DNA of 64,000 nucleotides from Piscicola geometra (lineage: Eukaryota; Annelida; Clitellata; Hirudinida; Piscicolidae): positions 7,706,920 to 7,770,919 of the forward strand of contig OX030961.1 in assembly GCA_943735955.1 (NCBI GenBank), given 5' to 3'. This document shows positions 1 to 20,213 of this stretch, piece by piece. Numbering within the stretch: position 1 is the first letter of the stretch; every line of letters starts with the position of its first letter. The translations under genes were made by a program, and so were the position numbers. The notes beneath the pieces are model-generated. The model had not been told where the DNA came from and searched no databases. It saw only the letters and a program-made list of their open reading frames with translations.

Positions 1-741
1 TTAAAACCAATTTTTGATCTTCAAAGTATAATATAATTTAATATGAAATTTACTCTAAAATACCCTAAAAAATGATTCAGACCCATAATGTTCAAATAAC
101 ATCATTTATTATTATTATTGTTTTTGCACCCTTAGTTCGGACATACATTTTAAAACTAGAATTTGTATAGTGGTAATGGCAACAAATAATATTAAGAGCA
201 ATTTAATTTGACTGAGAATAAGTGAAAAAAACTTCAATATTCATCAATTTAGAATTAATCAAAAAATACTTTTATTTTTTTACATTCAAAAACAAATATT
301 GAAAAGTGTGCGAATATATTGGTAATTTATGGCATATGAGATTTGATTAGTAACGATTATGAATATTTCATTATATTTTATTATCAATCGATATTTTCCC
401 ATTTCTACTATTTATATATTTTCTTATATTTTTATTATTTTTATTTATTCTATTACTATCATTTTTTTGAATATAGTTTATTGGCATATTTTTCTTGAGT
501 TTTAAGGTTAAAGAGAGGCTTTTTTGGCTCATTTTCTTTGAAAAGTCGTTTCTAAAAGTTGCAAAACTGAGTTTTACTACTAAGGGTCTTGAAGGCAGTC
601 TCGACAACACACTTGACCCCATGTGAAATTGTGTTTGGTTGCGTATCTCAATTTATTCCCATACTTATTTTTCATTTGTCGAGATTAGAAAAAATAAATT
701 TTAGACGTTACTCCCAAAGAATTAAAGCATTAGGGGTAGGT
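1..741. other. A/T-rich intergenic DNA, no gene seen
   Basis: The sequence is A/T-rich and no open frame has coding character. Frames overlapping 589-1308 on the + strand are antisense shadows of the gene that ends at 742. The part next to 742 is probably the 3' untranslated region of that gene. Confidence 0.6.
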
Positions 742-2142
742 TTATATGGCGTTGTATCGGGGTTTCTTTCTCGAGTTGGCGCCTCTCAAGAGGGTGTATT
801 CTTTGTCTTTGTGGTGGTGAAGGTAGTTCCTGTTGCCGTGGCGAGAAGGGTTGTGGAGTGTTTTGTTGGCCTCAAAAGCTCCCGCCATGACGTTGTTGAT
901 GGCTCGTTCATGGGCGGTGTACGGTGTGTAGCTGGGAAGACCCTTGTCGAACGAAGCCTTCTTGGTGGGAGTTCCCTTGAGACATCTGCAAGCCCACTCG
1001 AACATCGGCAAGCAGACCATCCAGCAGCAGTTGAAGCACCACACGCCGATGATCAAGGCGACCACGCACAATGGAGTCATGATCAACATGCACTTCCAAC
1101 TCTGCACGAAGACCACGCATTGCGACGCGTTTTGAGCTCCGTAAGTGAAGGAAACCTTGAGGAAGCCACAACTCTTGCACGACTCCTGACCGATCCAGTC
1201 CTGGTAGCTGAAGATGCCGCATTCGGTGCACTTTTCATTGTCTTTAGAGCGGTACGAGCCAGCGTCGCAAGGAAAACAAGCGAACTCGTTGTACTGGTCG
1301 TAGCCTGAAGGACATTGCATCACGAGGTTCTTCTCGACCTCTTCAAAGGTCAACACCAGGCCATTTCCGCTGAAGTGTCGGTCCAATTTTTCTTCAAAGT
1401 CATTTTCTTGTTTCTCTGAAGCCGATTTCAACTGCCTTTCCACTGTATCTTTCTTGCACATGACTCCACAATAGCCAGGCAGCTCGGTCTTTTTCCAAGT
1501 CTGCTTGATCGAAATCTTCATGCGCAAGGCATTGTCTTCTGCATTCCAGGCGCACGATTCTAGCTCGAAAGTGTAAAGACAGTTGTTTTCATGAGCGCAG
1601 TAACTTGCCTTCGCCTCCTTCAGAACTCTATCCGACTCACGCTCTTCGCAGTTCTTAGCGGTGAAGTGATAGAGCCTCTCGAACGAGTAAGTGGGGTTCA
1701 TGAAGACAACGTACGTGCGTTCGTACAGCCGCTTGTAGCTTCCATCGGTGGGTGAAGTGACTCTGCAGTAGTAAGTGCCAGAGTCCTCCTTCCTGAGGCC
1801 CCTCAACTCCGCAGTGCCGTCGCCAAATGGGACGATTTTTTCCAGGTCCACTTCGTCGGAGTCTGAATTGGGACCGAACCACTTGTAGACTGGGTCGGTG
1901 ACCTTCAGCTCAAACACATCTTCCGGGAGACACTTCACCGTGTCGAAACTGTCCGCTTCTACCCTTTTCCAAGCCTTTTTCGCCATTGAAAACTTCCCGA
2001 AGAACTGTTCTTTCAACGCAGGCTTTTTAATCCTGTTGATTTGATCTTCACTCAGTTTATCTGAAAGAGGGAAGGTCTTGGCGATGGACGAATGCGCAAC
2101 TAGCAAAGCAAAATAGAAGCAGAGAATTAAATCGTTAAACAT
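742..2142 (-). CDS. ZPBP (Sp38)-like Ig-domain membrane protein, intronless
   Basis: One uninterrupted 466-codon frame runs from an ATG (2142) to TAA. A hydrophobic N-terminus (about residues 5-20) looks like a signal peptide. An Ig-like domain follows, with the motifs DPVYKWFGPN and DSGTYYCRV. Next comes a Cys-containing block with YHFTAKNC, then a Cys-rich EGF/GCC2-like module starting CPSGYDQYNEFACFPC. The order and motifs match zona pellucida binding protein (ZPBP), an acrosomal protein of vertebrate sperm, as I remember it. Unlike vertebrate ZPBP, this protein has a strong hydrophobic segment at about residues 352-384 and a basic tail of about 80 residues, so it is predicted to be a type I membrane protein. 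A role in sperm or gamete interaction is inferred only from the family. Lack of introns is unusual in this window and may mean retrocopy origin. Another Ig/Cys-rich receptor is possible. Confidence 0.7.
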   Translation of the reverse strand: MFNDLILCFYFALLVAHSSIAKTFPLSDKLSEDQINRIKKPALKEQFFGKFSMAKKAWKRVEADSFDTVKCLPEDVFELKVTDPVYKWFGPNSDSDEVDLEKIVPFGDGTAELRGLRKEDSGTYYCRVTSPTDGSYKRLYERTYVVFMNPTYSFERLYHFTAKNCEERESDRVLKEAKASYCAHENNCLYTFELESCAWNAEDNALRMKISIKQTWKKTELPGYCGVMCKKDTVERQLKSASEKQENDFEEKLDRHFSGNGLVLTFEEVEKNLVMQCPSGYDQYNEFACFPCDAGSYRSKDNEKCTECGIFSYQDWIGQESCKSCGFLKVSFTYGAQNASQCVVFVQSWKCMLIMTPLCVVALIIGVWCFNCCWMVCLPMFEWACRCLKGTPTKKASFDKGLPSYTPYTAHERAINNVMAGAFEANKTLHNPSRHGNRNYLHHHKDKEYTLLRGANSRKKPRYNAI

Positions 2143-2862
2143 ATTCAGTGTTTACAATACTCAATTTAAAACTAAATTTAAAAACAAGATGACGACACAC
2201 CAACTCAGCTTCCGAGTTATTACTGCAGTACTCGGCCATTAATTTGACATTTTTTAACAACCTCATCATGAATCTATGAAACTGCACGCCATCTTTAAAA
2301 GCCACTGATCCCTCAAAGAAATGGCTAAACCAGTTCCTAGCGACTTGGAGACCGCCTTGAAAGATTCTGCAACATCTTAGAATCATGTTTTCCAGCATTA
2401 AAGAAATAACCACATTTCATTTTTAAACCAAAAAAAGAAGACATAGCTTTAACTAAATCTCAATAAAATCAACTTATCATTGCAAACAAAATCAAACATT
2501 TACGCAGTTTAAAACATTTTATATACAACAAATCACGAAGGATCACCATTCATTTATTGAAAATGGTCGCATTGGTCTGTTCAAGGCATATATTGGAGTT
2601 AGCATTGCCACAAGCGCAAGTCCAGCTCATTTTAATATTCTATATATTTGGGATTAATAGTATTATCAAATACATACCTTAAATGAATACTAAATACATA
2701 CATATAATTTATATACACAGACATACATACATAGGTATATACACAGACATACATACATAGGTATATACACAGATATACACAGATAAACATACACGCATAC
2801 ATGATACAACAACGACAACTACAAGGAGAAGGAGAAGGGGACACAATCATGCATGCATACAA
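2143..2862. other. spacer between ZPBP-like gene and WAPL, one orphan exon candidate
   Basis: The right part is the probable 3' untranslated region of WAPL and carries a short ATACATACATAGGT-type repeat (about 2695-2785). On the - strand, 2224-2366 reads as a possible exon: acceptor TTGCAG, donor A|GTAATA, with peptide motifs such as GGLQVARNWFSHFFEG and LLKNVKLMAEYC. It faintly recalls the C-terminal region of FANCD2, but I cannot support that name. No partner exon was found. It could be a pseudogene fragment or a chance open frame. Confidence 0.4.
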
Positions 2863-11752
<8,890 letters not shown>

Positions 11753-13875
11753 ATTTATAAAATCAAATTAAAATGCAATTAAAATTAAAAGTCATACAAA
11801 TGAATTTTTCGCGGAAGACTTGTTTATCTAATTTATAAGGTAAACCTAACAACGGAACGCTAGGTACTATTGATATTAAATAAATACAAAAATATTTATT
11901 TGTTTGTCCATTATTAGATTTGAAAAACTAAATTTTATATTATTTATATTATTTTTTTTATTAAAAACTTTTTAGCTACTTCATAGTAGATTGTATTAAA
12001 GGTAGGGACCCGGTAGATACAATAAAAGAAATGGCAGATGAAGGAGAGGTAGCGAGAGCCAAGAGAAAAACACAGGAAGAGTATTGTGAAGACTAAACGC
12101 TAGAGAAAAAATGGGTGACCGAGTGTGTAACGACCCTCGGCTTGACCAATTTTTTCTCAAAATAATATAAATAAAATACAATGGCAAGATTCCGTGCCGA
12201 CACGCAGGCAACGAGCACTTTTTAATCGGGCAGACGTCGGCGCATGGATTTTGCCGATCTGGTGCTGCATCGTTTTCATCGTAATACGATGCAGACCCGA
12301 TTGAGGCTCGATGTCGTCGTGCTATGTGGGAATGCTTATAGATTCGAGTGCAGCCTCTTTAAAACTCAGCCCATTAAAGCATTCACAAAGTTTTCTACCA
12401 CAACATGAACGTATTCATAAAATGTTAGAGAATGGTATTGATGGTGATAATTCTGATGCTGTTTATAACGATCAAATCTATTGTTAATCGCAAGTTCAAG
12501 TTAATTGTGAAAGAAAGATTTTCAAAAGATAAACTAAAAAGTAAAAACCGAATTTGAAAGTATAGAAGGCATTACGTAATCTAATATTTCTAAATATGCT
12601 CATGTTGGGGTAGAAAACATAGTAAATGCCGTTATGGAGAGAGTTTGACATAGTCTGCACACGAAACTAGGACCGAAAGTCGTTAAACACTCGACCACCC
12701 GTTCACTCAAATGAAAATATGAAGTACATGTTCAACTGGGACCCTATTTTTGAAACTCTATTCAGCACGATCCATGCTTCATCCGATAAAGACAAAGACC
12801 TCAGAAAGGTGAAATAAATGTTTTCAAAAAATCTCAATAAAAGAAGTGTGCAAAACACTCATTGGCAAGTCTTAGTTCACCGGCGTTTAAGGACATTTTG
12901 AACCGGATAATATAAGACACTTTAAGACGCTGAATTCTTTACAGACATTAAAAGAAACCATGCATAAAAAAGTTTATTTGCGACAATGAGACGACGTTTT
13001 AATAACAAAAATCAAAAATAAACGTTGCCAATTCAATAAGGTTGATTATATAATGTTATTCAAAGACGATCGATGCTAATCGAACGTGAATATGATGAGA
13101 ATGTGTGTGTTAAACAATTGTATGAGGCAACGATGTTTCAGTCGCATGCAAGGAGAAAATGGTCGAACAAAAATGTGATTATGAGTTTAAATATTGCGCT
13201 GCACAAATTGATTAAAAAAAATTCAAAGTCTCACGATTCTTGAGCCGATCAATCAGTACATCTCAGAAAGTGTAAAAGAAGGTATAGTAGCAGGAGTAAT
13301 AGCCTCAGTAGCTGGTAAACTATTTACCGTGAAACACCATGTATAAGACGCACCCGTTTTGAAATGCCAAAAAAAGAATAAAACAGATTCTAAGAAAAAA
13401 AGAGCAACAAATTATATTCGCAGTTAATATTGAAAATGTACAAATTTGACTTATTGGAAATCCTTTGAGAGTAGAATTAAGAGAAAAGAGGCACCTCATA
13501 CACGTGGTTCACAATAATATAACAATAAAAAAATATATTTAATTATTATTTATAAATATCAGTTACTGAGTCGCTATAGGAACTTGCAAAAATAGTTAAA
13601 CCAATTCACTGGCTGACAGTTGGCCATACATATGGCCGTTGTTTGCCCCTTACAGCAGTAGAAAGTGCATCAACAAGTGACAAGAGGGGCTGTGATGGCA
13701 GATGGCATTTGGAGAGAGGAATAATTCAATTATTGTGGAAGCCTCCTAGGAGTTCACAATGATTCAGTAAACTATGAATTAGGAGTTCACAATGTTTGCG
13801 TAAGGTTGGAGAAATTAAAAAAGAAACAAAATGATAAGATTGGAGGATGCGAAAAACGAACGGATTGATTAATTA

Positions 13876-14026
13876 ATGTATGTATGTATGTATGTATGTA
13901 TGTATGTATGTATGTATGTATGTATGTATGTATGTATGTATGTATGTATGTATGTATGTATGTGTTTATGTATGTATTTATGTATGTATGTACGTATGTA
14001 TGTATGTATGTATGTATGTATGTATG

Positions 14027-14056
<30 letters not shown>
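13876..14056. repeat. (TATG)n tetranucleotide microsatellite
   Basis: About 45 copies of GTAT/TATG with three small interruptions (TGTTTATG, TATTTATG, TACG). The frames it opens are artefacts. Confidence 0.95.
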
Positions 14057-14058
<2 letters not shown>

Positions 14059-14132
14059 ATAAAAATAATTTACAATTATAACACGATGACTGGGCAAATA
14101 AATGGACAAGAATCATGTTTAATAAACGATTA

Positions 14133-14306
14133 ATTAGTAGATGATTAGTAAATTATTAATAGATGATTAGTAAAGTATTAATAGATGATTAGTAAAGTAT
14201 TAATAGATGATTAGTAAAGTAATAATAGATGATTAGTAAAGTATTAATAGATGATTAGTAAAGTATTAATAGATGATTAGTGGATGATTAGTAGATGATT
14301 ATTGAA
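14133..14306. repeat. 22-bp minisatellite, about six to seven copies
   Basis: The unit is close to ATAGATGATTAGTAAAGTAT plus TA, repeated head to tail with point variants and shortened final copies. It lies about 80 bases after the TATG array. Confidence 0.9.
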
Positions 14307-14411
14307 TGATTAGTATAGATGGCTTTAGATGGCGATATGAGGCCTTGCTAGCACCTCTAGAACGTGGCATTGTGGACATATGAAAGATGATGGCGACATT
14401 TCGATTGTGCA

Positions 14412-14776
14412 AATGTATCAATGATTGTGTCATATTATTTGTATATATTTTGTAGATGTATCATATTATTTGTATCTATTGTGTACATGTATCATATTAT
14501 TTGTATCTATTGTGTACATGTATCATATAATTTGTATCTATTTTGTAGATGTATCATATTATTTGTATCTATTGTGTAAATGTATCATATTATCTGTATC
14601 TATTGTGTACATGTATCATATTATTTTTATCTATTGTGTAAATGTATCATATTATTTGTATCTATTGTGTACATGTATCATATTATTTGTATCTATTGTG
14701 TACATGTATCATATAATTTGTATCTATTTTGTAGATGTATCATATTATTTGTATCTATTGTGTACATGTATCATGA
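14412..14776. repeat. 31-bp minisatellite, about 12 copies
   Basis: The 31-base unit begins ATGTATCATATTATTTG and ends TATCTATTGTGTAC. Variants are mainly TTGTGTAC versus TTTTGTAG. Because 31 is not a multiple of three, three successive units make one 93-base reading period, giving a repetitive Tyr/Ile/Cys open frame. I take this as a by-product, not a gene. Confidence 0.92.
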
Positions 14777-15129
14777 TTTTGTATTGATTGTAGTATGCAG
14801 AATCACTAAAACGACTAAAATCTTCCAGGCATGACTCTCCAAGTCGTCAAAGGATGCTTCAGAAGGCGTCACCACCGTTTGAACCAGTGTAGTCCATGGT
14901 CATCATATATGCGAGGAATGGTCGCCAACGCCTAGGGCAGAATTGTGCTTCGGCAGCTGCTGTCACCTGAGAGGTGCTAAATGCCTCTTCTTTCCAGGTG
15001 CAAGTGGAAGGGGCGTGAATCCTAATTTCATGAGTCTTGAAACCATTGGAACCCTCAACCAGCTGACAACCGAGCCACTTTTTACCACTCCAATCATCCC
15101 CCAACCAATCCGCTCTTCACGATCCTAGC

Positions 15130-15455
15130 CTATCCATCCCACACAAAAACAACACACAACCAACAGATTCACACGCACAAACCACCCATACACAACCCAT
15201 CATCCACGACAATCTCACTCACAACCAACCCACTCTTAAACCACCCACAATCAATAGCCAACCCACAACATACAAACGAACCCATCCTCAAATCACAACC
15301 ACAAACATCCCACATCCACAACCAACCCAAAACCACAACCAACCCACAACCATCCCACAACCAAAACCAACCCACAAATAAAACCAACCCACATCCACAA
15401 CCAACCCACAACCAAAACCAACCCACAACCAAAACCAACCCACAACCCCCCATCA
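15130..15455. repeat. C/A-rich CCAACCCACAACC minisatellite downstream of AF9/ENL
   Basis: Degenerate copies of AACCAACCCACAACCAAA fill this stretch and end just after the AF9 stop codon. On the - strand it would form the 3' untranslated region or its flank. Confidence 0.75.
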
Positions 15456-15472
15456 ACCCTGCACCTTCTTCC

Positions 15473-15623
15473 TCAAGACTTCAGCTTCGACCTGATCTGC
15501 TCATACGTTTGTCTAGACAGTTGGCACAAGTTGAACACCTTGGCACCGCCCTTGGTTGTCCTGCATGTGGTGGTGGTGGAGAGGAGTTGGTAGATTGCGA
15601 ATAATGCTTCCTTGTTTTGTTTC

Positions 15624-15654
<31 letters not shown>

Positions 15655-18122
15655 GGTCCTTTAGCGTCGTAAGTTCTTGGCACAGTCGTTTGAGTGCACG
15701 CCATTCTTTCTTGTGAGCGTCCTGTTGTTAGTTGTTTGTATTGTTTTTGTTGTTTTTGTTGGTTGTGTGTTGTTTTTTGTTTGTGTGTTTGTGTTTTTCA
15801 TGTGTTGTTGTCTTGTATTGTTTGGGTTGTTTGTGTGTGTCGTTGTCTTGTATTTTTGGTGTTTGTGTTATTTTATTGTCTTTGTGTGGGTGTTATTTGT
15901 ATTGCTTGTGTGTTGTTTTATTGTATTGTTTGTGTGTTCTTGTCTTGTTTTTTGTGTGTGTTCTTGTCTCGTGTTGTATTGTTTGCTTTGTTATTGTTGC
16001 AGTGCTGGGTTTATGAGGAGTAGTTAGTTGCGAGCGGCAAAGAGAATTGTATGGCAACCTTGTCCACAATACTTGAGTTGCTGCTGGGAGCAAGCATGTT
16101 GTTGTTGTTGTTATTGTTGTTATTGTTGTTATTGTTGTTGTTGTTATTGTTGTTGTTATTGTCTTTGATGTTGAAGTTATTATTGTCTTTGTTGTTATTG
16201 TCGTTGTTGTCATCTGCAATAGAGCTCTTCTGCGTGTCAGAGTGATGAAAGATCAGCCCATCATAATCATCGGCATCGTCATCACCACCATCACCTCCGA
16301 ATGCATCATCATCATCAACGCCATCCTTATCATCCTCATCACTTTTATGACCATCAATACCATCACCATCATCTCCATCCCCATCATCATCATAACCATT
16401 ATAATCATGACCACCACCACAACCACCACCACCACACCATAACCACACACCATCATCATCACCACCACCACCACCACCACCCACCATCATCATCACCACC
16501 ACCACCACCACCACTACCACCAGCATCGTCATCAGCTCTCACCTTATCTTGGAGGAGATCTCTTGGAACACTTGCACTTGCCGATGCCACCTCCTTGCCA
16601 CCCAGCACCGCTTCCGCCTTCGTCAAACTGCGCTTCTGTTGCTTGTGCACTTTTGATTTTGAATCTATCTGTGGTGGTGATGATGATGATGGTGGTTGTG
16701 GTGGTGATGATGATGGTGGTTGTGGTGGTGATGATGACAATACACTACAGTATGACGATAGTATGGTTGTGGTGGTGGTTTGAGTGGTAGGGGTGATGGT
16801 GGTTGCGGTGGTGGTTGTTAAAATGGTATTGTTGGTGGTGATTTCAATGGTGATTAGAAAACAATACAAAACAAAATGCAAAAAAAATGTAATATGAAAA
16901 AAAATATATATATAAATATGAGAGCATAATACAATCAGAAGCAGTGACTTTGGGAGGGTTGTTGGAGGAGGAAGGCTTTGAGGCGACCCTGTTCGAGACG
17001 GAGGACTGGATGATTTGCTGAATAGTGGTGATGATGATGATGATGATGTGATGATGTGGTGATTATGATGTGGTGATTATGATGATGTGGTGATGATGAT
17101 GATGTGGTGATTATGATGATGTGGTGATTATGATGATGTGGTGATGATGATGATGTGGTGATTATGATGATGTGGTGATTATGATGATGTGGTGGTGCAG
17201 TGATGATGATGATGCTGCATAGTGGTGGTGGCGGTGATGATGATGTTGTGGTAGTGGTGATGATGATGATGTGGTGGAAGTGTGATGATGATGATGATGA
17301 TTATGTATTGGTCGAAGTTGTCTTACCTACGAAATAACTAGGAATTTTTCAGTTGTCATTTTGAAGGATTAGAAAATACAATTTTTGAATGCCACAAACA
17401 TACTTTTCTGAAAAAAAAGTTAAACAAATTGTAAAACTCTCTCCCTTCCTCCAACACTAACTACACTTCCTCCCCCCCTCATCTCCACACTTCCTCTCCC
17501 CTCCAATGTCCCTCACCCACGCTCTCGCCACCTTCCCTCCCCTCCTCCTCCTTCGAACACCAACAGCACTCACCCCTCCTCCTCGAAGGACCATCTTGAT
17601 GAACGCCTCCGAGACGAGGGTGAAGGTGAGTTTCTCGGTGAGGGCAAGTTCGATGGGCGGGTTGCCCTCGGCGGGCAGAGTGAGGTCGTGCTTGTACGTC
17701 TGCATGCTGCGCTGGCCACTCTCGCGCATTCGAAAGTGCACCTCGATGCTGACGATGAAGCTGCCGTAGCCAGACTCGCTGATCTGGTAAGGCGGCTCAC
17801 TGATCACTGTTTTCGTAGTGGTGGTGGTGGAAGGTTTGATTTAACTATAATTATTATATTGAATAATTTCATTTTTGAAAGATGAGTTTTCTTATGAACT
17901 ATTGCAATCAAATGAATTCCAGTCTGAAGTACCTCTTGTTGCAGGCACGAAACTCTCGTGCAGCTGGAAGACAACTTTTTCGACAAAGTGGTGGATCACC
18001 TGATTGTCTTCCTTGCCCCTGACGAACAACACCCAGTCGTGCGTCTTGAGTCTCTGTCGCTTCTCCGGACTCCTGCACCACGCCCAATGCCCAATCTCCA
18101 AATACGCCTGCACCGACTGCAT
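15473..18122 (-). CDS. MLLT3: AF9/ENL (MLLT3/MLLT1) YEATS-domain protein
   Basis: Exons (- strand): 18122-17933, 17806-17574, 17017-16949 (less certain), 16668-16543, 16229-16059, 15721-15473; 345 codons plus stop, phases consistent. The first two exons encode a YEATS acyl-lysine reader: THDWVLFVRG, HFVEKVVFQLHESF, SGYGSF and EKLTFTLVSEAF align with human AF9/ENL. The HESF and SGY residues of the acyl-lysine pocket are kept. The position matching human Phe28 looks like Lys (KTHDW for FTHDW). The last exon is the ANC1-homology domain that recruits DOT1L or AF4 family partners: EWRALKRLCQELTTLKDH, an eight-Asn run, ALFAIYQLL, then FNLCQLSRQTYEQIRSKL. The linker is short (human proteins exceed 500 residues) and Asn-rich. 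The ATG is preceded in frame by TAG. The single invertebrate gene would be orthologous to both human paralogues. Confidence 0.9.
16098..16215. repeat. (GTT/ATT)n array coding poly-Asn in the AF9 linker
   Basis: TTG/TTA triplets on the + strand read as a long AAC/AAT run in frame within AF9 exon 16229-16059. A second, shorter GTT run at about 15627-15654 codes the Asn tract in the C-terminal domain. Confidence 0.85.
17030..17312. repeat. GATGATGTGGTGATTAT minisatellite in AF9 intron
   Basis: Units of about 17 to 33 bases mixing GATGATGTGGTGATTAT and GATGATGAT repeat several times, then degrade to plain GAT/GTG triplets. It lies in the intron after the YEATS exons. Confidence 0.85.
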
Positions 18123-20213
18123 CCGCTACACCGCGCCAATGTGAGTGATAGTGTTGAAGTATATTATAGTATGTTTGCAGTTTCTTTGTTTTTTATCATG
18201 ACCTTCATGTGCATCTAGAATCTAGATGATTCGCTTATTGCAATTCTTTAATGAAACAATTCTGGTATTTGAAAAAAACTTAATGATATTATGAGTAAAT
18301 AAAAAATGCTGAAGTTATAACAACTTAAAAGATTTACTTTAGTCGATTTTGGAGTTTTGGTCATTTCAAAGGTTCGTATTTAAATTTTAGCCCTGACTGT
18401 AAAAAAAGTTAACTTTTATGAATGTGTATGTGAAATGTATTTTTATATTTTTGTTCATATTTTTTATCCACAATATATTTCATTTATTTAACGATTTAAA
18501 GAATTCTAGTATCTCAGTTCTATTACATTATTTTCATTTTAACCAAGCGCTTTATTTTTTTATTAAATAATATTTATAACCATATATATATATATATATA
18601 GTATATGTTTATAACATTTTATTTCTTAATTTTGACGTACCTGTATTAAAACTATTACAAGCAAAAGATGTTTTTCAAAAGATATTAAATAAAAACTGAA
18701 GTACTTTCATAACAGGACACAAGATTTCATTGGAACCCATATATTCATAACTCCATTGATGCATACAAGGCGATCATGCGAAGACGATTCATTAAGACAA
18801 GTGTCTGACAGAATGCCAAGTGAATGCCAAGTGGTGAACAGGAATGGTGTCAATTGGTCAGCTTTGTCAATTCACTATCAAAAACTTATCTAACTTTTGA
18901 TGTCTATCAATTAAGGTTATGCAACTTTTTAAAATATAGCCTATTTTGTTCAACGCTCCGGAACCTGCATGATTCGATGAATAAAGGAGATTAAGCGTCG
19001 TCAAGTCCGCCTGGAACGACTGTGGCTGTTGGTAATGAAGGGTAGTGGTATATTACAGTTATTCACACACCCACAAGCACACATACGCACGCACGGTCAG
19101 AGTGTATTGATTACAAAGAGAATAACTAATTATAATCGACAGGCCATCCTCAAAGGCCACTGCACTTCGCCTGAGACAAACATGATTCTTTAAACTAAGT
19201 TAAAGTGTGCACATAAATGCAATCCTAAGCAATCTTAACACTCCTAGATTACATCGTTTAGGTATGTTATATTGTATCTGATATATCGTGTATGAACAGA
19301 CATGGGTTAGGCAAGATAAGATGAAGATTAGTTGGGAAGAAGCGTTAGAGGCTAACAATATTAATAATAATCTTAATAATAATAGTTAATAAAAATATTA
19401 TTATTGTTGTAGCTCTTGAAGAATCGCTTGAAACTTGAAGTACTCCGAGTAATATGAGAGGTGCATGCATGTCTTAATACATGGATTAATACAATGCTAT
19501 ATGCAGTGAATGATTGCAACACGCAAGTCATTTGATTTTACAAGTGCATACGTGGAATGGCCCAGATGATGATGATGATGATGCACAAGAGTCATGCTCA
19601 AGTCTATGTGTGTGCACTGTCCTGAAGGAGCAATGGTGGTGCTAACGTGGCATTGTGACGCTATTTGTAACTAAAACGCCTCTAACTAACAAATGAAGTT
19701 TAAAATAAATGATAAAAATATAGCTATACAATGTAGTATTGAATTGCAGAACTGCGAAATGTAGTTACTTAAACTTGCTAAATAAATGAACTCTTAGAAG
19801 TTTGTGACACCCACCACAACAACAATCAACATTTTAATGTTAGAGTGAACCAAAAAATTAAATATAATGAAAGTATCTATCTATGTATGTGTTTGTATGC
19901 TTGCTTCTATGTCTATGTCTACCAAATATATGGGTGACCAGCCATAACGACTGAACAAACAAGAAGATGCATTATTGCTTTATTGACTAATAAATAAAGC
20001 TACATGATTATATTCAACTTTAAAATCATAAACATCTTGAATTAAAAAATTAAAATTGAAATGGGCCGTTTAGTGACAACATTCTGAAGTTTATTTAATT
20101 TAAAACTCTGGCGTCCAATGAATCCCTAATTGAGTTTCTAATATAATTTACAAATGTGCTAGGAAATGTATCATTACAGCCTGCATGAACACACGCACAC
20201 ACACACACATTAT
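18123..20213. other. intergenic region between AF9/ENL and PITP
   Basis: A/T-rich unique sequence. The left edge should hold the AF9 promoter and the right edge the PITP 3' untranslated region. A short TATATATA run lies near 18586-18600, a GATGATGATGATG run near 19568 and an ACACAC run near 20196. No coding signal was found on either strand. Confidence 0.6.

Larger units (their letters stand above)
11753..15472. other. intergenic region between WAPL and AF9/ENL
   Basis: The left part is the WAPL promoter side. At 12000-13800 the sequence is unique and mostly closed in all frames, with short stretches that could be decayed transposon remains, but nothing I can name. A motif CCATGTATAAGACGCACCC (about 13331) resembles part of 7856-7890 and may be a shared repeat end. 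The three tandem arrays and the C-rich array are listed separately. The interval 14825-15125 is less A/T-rich and open on the - strand, but has no recognisable domain. Confidence 0.5.

Noticed and set aside
589..1308. 239-codon + strand frame
   Set aside because: It is antisense to the ZPBP-like coding sequence, with no domain or start context.
12000..13500. Decayed retrotransposon or transposase
   Set aside because: Frames are short and closed, and no reverse transcriptase, integrase or transposase motif could be read.
14412..14776. Possible CRISPR-like array or repetitive 120-codon gene
   Set aside because: The repeats are directly contiguous with no spacers, and the open frame follows from a 31-bp unit with no stop codon. 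The genome is eukaryotic.
14859..15128. Coding exon on the - strand (81 codons)
   Set aside because: Composition is less A/T-rich and the frame is open, but I found no motif, no convincing splice sites and no fit to AF9, whose stop lies at 15473.
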